Shown here piece after piece: positions 4,431 through 6,492 of a stretch of DNA of 6,492 bases. Position 1 is the first letter of the stretch. Each line of letters begins with the position of its first letter. The notes below the pieces were generated by a model, which ran no database searches, was not told where the DNA came from, and saw nothing but the letters and a program-made list of their open reading frames with translations. The DNA is from an uncultured Chloroflexota bacterium (GTDB taxonomy: Bacteria > Chloroflexota > Limnocylindria > Limnocylindrales > Limnocylindraceae), in NCBI GenBank assembly GCA_903820655.1, contig CAIJIA010000042.1, positions 1 to 6,492 on the forward strand, read 5' to 3'. A program made the position numbers and the translations under genes.

Positions 4431-6416
4431 ATGCAGGCTCCGAAAAACACCGTGGAGTTCCGCCCCGACATTGAGGGGTTGCGGGGCATCGCCATTCTTC
4501 TGGTTCTACTCTTCCATGCTGGACTCCCTTGGACGCCCGGTGGATTCGTTGGCGTTGATGTCTTCTTTGTCATCAGCGGCTTCCTCATCACCGGGAAGCT
4601 CTGGCGTGAATCACAGCAGCCTGGCGGACTAAGCATTACCAAGTTCTATGCGTGGAGAATCCGCCGACTGCTCCCTGCGGCACTGGTCGCTGTGGCGATC
4701 GTTACGCTCGTTGGACTACTGATTGCTGCGCCACTCAATCGCAGCGAGTTGGCGGCAGATGGTGCCGCGTCAGCGCTCTCCATCGCCAACATGCGGTTCA
4801 TTAGTTCGGTGGATTACTTTGCACCAACCGCGAGCCCGTCGCCCTTCTTGCACTTCTGGTCGCTGAGCGTTGAGGAGCAGTTCTACCTCGTCTGGCCGGC
4901 CCTTATCGTGCTGCTCACGTGGCGTGGCGGCAGCTCAAAGCGCCTGATCGCGGCGCTCGTCATCGGCGTGATCGCCTCCTTTGCGTTCAGCATGTGGCTC
5001 ACCGATGCCTCACCGGCACGCGCCTTCTACCTGCTACCAACGCGCCTCTGGCAGCTTGGGGCTGGTGGACTGCTCGCCCTCATCGGCGTCGTGGGCACCT
5101 CGCGCCGCGCCGGCGCTCTTGCATGGGCAGGGCTCGCCGCTATTGCGCTTGCGGGCGTGGCCCTCACCTCGGAGATGCCGTATCCAGGGCTCGCCGCACT
5201 CCTACCTACGCTGGGTGCCGTTGCGCTGCTCTATGGCGGCGCCGCTCCAGGCGGGCCGCTGCGCCTCCTCGCCGCCGCGCCACTGCGCTTCCTCGGCAAG
5301 ATCAGCTACTCGCTCTATCTGTGGCACTGGCCGCTCCTCGTGCTCCCCCTCATGTTCCTCGAGCGCGCCCTCACCGGCGTTGAGATCGTGGTGGCCGTCG
5401 CCGCAGCGATCGGCGTCTCGTGGCTAAGCTGGCGCTTTGTTGAGCAGCCCTTCCGCTACGGAGAGCGCTCGCGTCGTGCCACCTCATGGAGCGCGATCCG
5501 CATTGGCGTTGCGGGAATCCTCACCGTGGCCCTCTTCACGCAGGGCCTCGCCGCTGGGCTCGCTGCGCCCGCGACTGTTATTCAGCCATCACCAAGCCCC
5601 TCGGGTTCACCGGTGGCGAGCGACGGGCCGATCGCGCTACCTGCAGATCTCACCCCATCACTGACATCAGCACGAGCTGACGAAGAGCGGCTTCGTGGAG
5701 ACGGTTGCCTCGCATTTGAGCGCGTCACAACGCCGCCAACCTGTGAGTACGGTGATACAGGATCAGCGATTACGATCGCCCTTGTTGGGGACTCTCACGC
5801 GTCGCACTGGTTCCCCGCCATCGAAGCGATCGCGCTGGAGCGCGGCTGGCGCCTGCTCACCTTCGTGAAGGTATCGTGCTCGTTCACCACCCTCGCGCAG
5901 CGCAACTTGGCACTGAAGCGTGAATACCGCGAGTGCACCGCGTTCAACGAGGCAACAGTGGCGCGTCTCAATCAAATCAAACCAGAGCTCACCATCATCG
6001 TAAATCGCCGCACCTTCCGACCAATTGGCGGCGGTGACACGCCAGAACTGGCTGGGGCCGCGTTCGGCGCGATGGTCGCTCGACTCCCCGGTGCAACGGC
6101 GATCATCGTCGATACACCAGACCCTGGCTTCGATGCTCCCGCCTGCCTCTCGAAGCACCCGAGCGACATTCGCCCCTGCTTTTTCGCTCAGAGCGATGTG
6201 GACAATGGTGTGATTGGTATTGCAGAACGTGTGGCGGCCGAGGTTGCAGGCGCGCAGCTCATTGATCTCACGGCCAACATTTGTACCGAGTGGCCCTGCT
6301 CGCCGATTGCCGGGAGCGTGCTGATCTATCGCGATGAAGATCACATGACGAAGACGTTCTCACGGAGCCTCGCCGCTCCACTCGGAGCAGAGATCGCGAA
6401 GTTGCTACCGCGCTAG
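4431..6416 (+). CDS. Acyltransferase 3 fused to C-terminal SGNH domain (OatA-like)
   Basis: A 661-residue envelope acyltransferase of the OatA type. The N-terminal Acyl_transf_3 membrane domain (about 9-345) moves acyl groups across the membrane, and the external SGNH domain (about 425-660) transfers them to an acceptor such as peptidoglycan or another surface glycan. Conserved AT3 features are R18-x10-H29 (L-R-G-I...F-H), F-F-V-I-S-G-F-L-I-T (45-54), R-x-R-R-L-L-P-A (76-83), F-W-S-L-S-V-E-E-Q-F-Y-L-V-W-P (142-156), S-Y-S-L-Y-L-W-H-W-P-L (292-302) and W-R-F-V-E-Q-P-F-R (334-342). An extra helix (about 355-375) leads to a Pro/Ser-rich linker (381-410). The SGNH block I is G453-D-S455-H, and D635-x-x-H638 completes the triad, so both domains look intact. 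All eight cysteines lie in the external domain (426, 438, 483, 502, 572, 583, 618, 623). The start lies 4 nt after the sortase-like stop with no clear Shine-Dalgarno, so translation is probably coupled. The acceptor is unknown. Confidence 0.95.
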   Translation: MQAPKNTVEFRPDIEGLRGIAILLVLLFHAGLPWTPGGFVGVDVFFVISGFLITGKLWRESQQPGGLSITKFYAWRIRRLLPAALVAVAIVTLVGLLIAAPLNRSELAADGAASALSIANMRFISSVDYFAPTASPSPFLHFWSLSVEEQFYLVWPALIVLLTWRGGSSKRLIAALVIGVIASFAFSMWLTDASPARAFYLLPTRLWQLGAGGLLALIGVVGTSRRAGALAWAGLAAIALAGVALTSEMPYPGLAALLPTLGAVALLYGGAAPGGPLRLLAAAPLRFLGKISYSLYLWHWPLLVLPLMFLERALTGVEIVVAVAAAIGVSWLSWRFVEQPFRYGERSRRATSWSAIRIGVAGILTVALFTQGLAAGLAAPATVIQPSPSPSGSPVASDGPIALPADLTPSLTSARADEERLRGDGCLAFERVTTPPTCEYGDTGSAITIALVGDSHASHWFPAIEAIALERGWRLLTFVKVSCSFTTLAQRNLALKREYRECTAFNEATVARLNQIKPELTIIVNRRTFRPIGGGDTPELAGAAFGAMVARLPGATAIIVDTPDPGFDAPACLSKHPSDIRPCFFAQSDVDNGVIGIAERVAAEVAGAQLIDLTANICTEWPCSPIAGSVLIYRDEDHMTKTFSRSLAAPLGAEIAKLLPR

Positions 6417-6419
6417 CGC
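6410..6419. repeat. Perfect 10-bp palindrome holding both convergent stop codons
   Basis: GCGCTAGCGC is its own reverse complement. Its central CTAG supplies TAG to the plus-strand acyltransferase (6414-6416) and TAG to the minus-strand gene (6415-6413). Both proteins therefore end with the codons CGC TAG, that is Arg-stop. No T-run follows on either strand within the visible sequence, so a classical intrinsic terminator is not supported here. Confidence 0.8.
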
Positions 6420-6492
6420 TGCGCCCGCTCTGCTGCATAGAGCATGATCGCGGCCGCCACCGCAAGATTGAGACTCTCCGCGGTGCCAAGCA
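6413..6492 (-). CDS. C-terminal end of a SpoU/TrmH-type RNA 2'-O-methyltransferase (partial)
   Basis: Reading leftward from the right edge, 25 full codons run open to a TAG at 6415-6413. The translation contains G-T-A-E-S-L-N-L-A-V-A-A-A-I-M-L-Y and ends in A-E-R-A-Q-R. The S-L-N-(V/L)-x-x-A-x-x-x-x-L-Y pattern is the last conserved motif of SPOUT-fold SpoU/TrmH methyltransferases. It helps form the trefoil knot that binds S-adenosylmethionine and normally lies within about 25 residues of the C-terminus, as here. These enzymes methylate the 2'-OH of a ribose in tRNA or rRNA. The rest of the gene is outside the window, so the target RNA and sub-family (TrmH, RlmB, TsnR) cannot be told. The gene converges on the acyltransferase with a 4-bp overlap. 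Confidence 0.75.
   Translation of the reverse strand, partial: LGTAESLNLAVAAAIMLYAAERAQR

Noticed and set aside
5763..6344. Minus-strand open frame of 193 codons within the acyltransferase
   Set aside because: It lies antisense to the SGNH domain, whose motifs are clear on the plus strand. The antisense translation shows no recognisable domain and is an expected by-product of high G+C.
6268..6489. Minus-strand open frame of 73 codons at the right edge starting with ATG
   Set aside because: It is in a different frame from the methyltransferase-like C-terminus, which carries a real SPOUT motif and a stop at 6413. This frame runs through it without any motif.
1..6492. CRISPR array, tRNA/rRNA genes, insertion sequences, attachment sites
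   Set aside because: I see no regularly spaced repeats, no cloverleaf or CCA-ended RNA, no transposase motif, and no target-site duplication. Coding density leaves no gap longer than 53 bp.

Overview
The window is about 60% G+C and is almost completely coding. It holds five complete genes and the last codons of a sixth, and has no RNA gene, insertion sequence, CRISPR array or other mobile element that I can see. The gene content (an anchored sortase-like protein with a Pro/Ser/Thr-rich spacer, a membrane acyltransferase fused to an external SGNH domain, an MFS_3 exporter, a DmpA-type peptidase), together with starts that lack Shine-Dalgarno sequences and sit 6 nt after TAnnnT hexamers, suggests a monoderm bacterium. 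Candidates are a Chloroflexota lineage (for example Limnocylindria-like freshwater forms) or an actinobacterium. This assignment is inference, with low confidence between the two.

Layout. On the minus strand, read right to left, lie a P1-family (DmpA/S58) aminopeptidase (3599-2445), an AI-2E family membrane protein (2435-1323) and an MFS_3 exporter (1269-10). On the plus strand, diverging from the peptidase across a 35-bp gap, lie a sortase-like membrane-anchored protein (3635-4426) and, 4 nt later, an acyltransferase-3/SGNH protein (4431-6416). The acyltransferase ends tail to tail with a minus-strand gene cut by the right edge. That gene's last 25 residues look like the C-terminus of a SpoU/TrmH-type RNA methyltransferase. 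The two opposite-strand stop codons share one CTAG.

How the genes may work together. The plus-strand pair looks like a small cell-envelope operon: an extracytoplasmic sortase-fold protein, and an enzyme that carries acyl groups across the membrane and places them on an external glycan or other acceptor. The minus-strand genes look like separate housekeeping or transport genes. Each of the three can have its own promoter, so they need not form an operon.

Points most worth attention: (1) the sortase-like protein keeps the catalytic His, but has Ser in place of the nucleophilic Cys and Lys in place of the catalytic Arg; (2) a repeated start-site architecture that predicts leaderless mRNAs, in one case with the -10 hexamer built on the upstream gene's stop codon; (3) a dyad in the 35-bp divergent promoter; (4) convergent genes ending in one perfect 10-bp palindrome; (5) strong over-representation of GATC. 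I see no clearly new multi-gene system, and the Ser-type sortase/acyltransferase pair is the nearest candidate.
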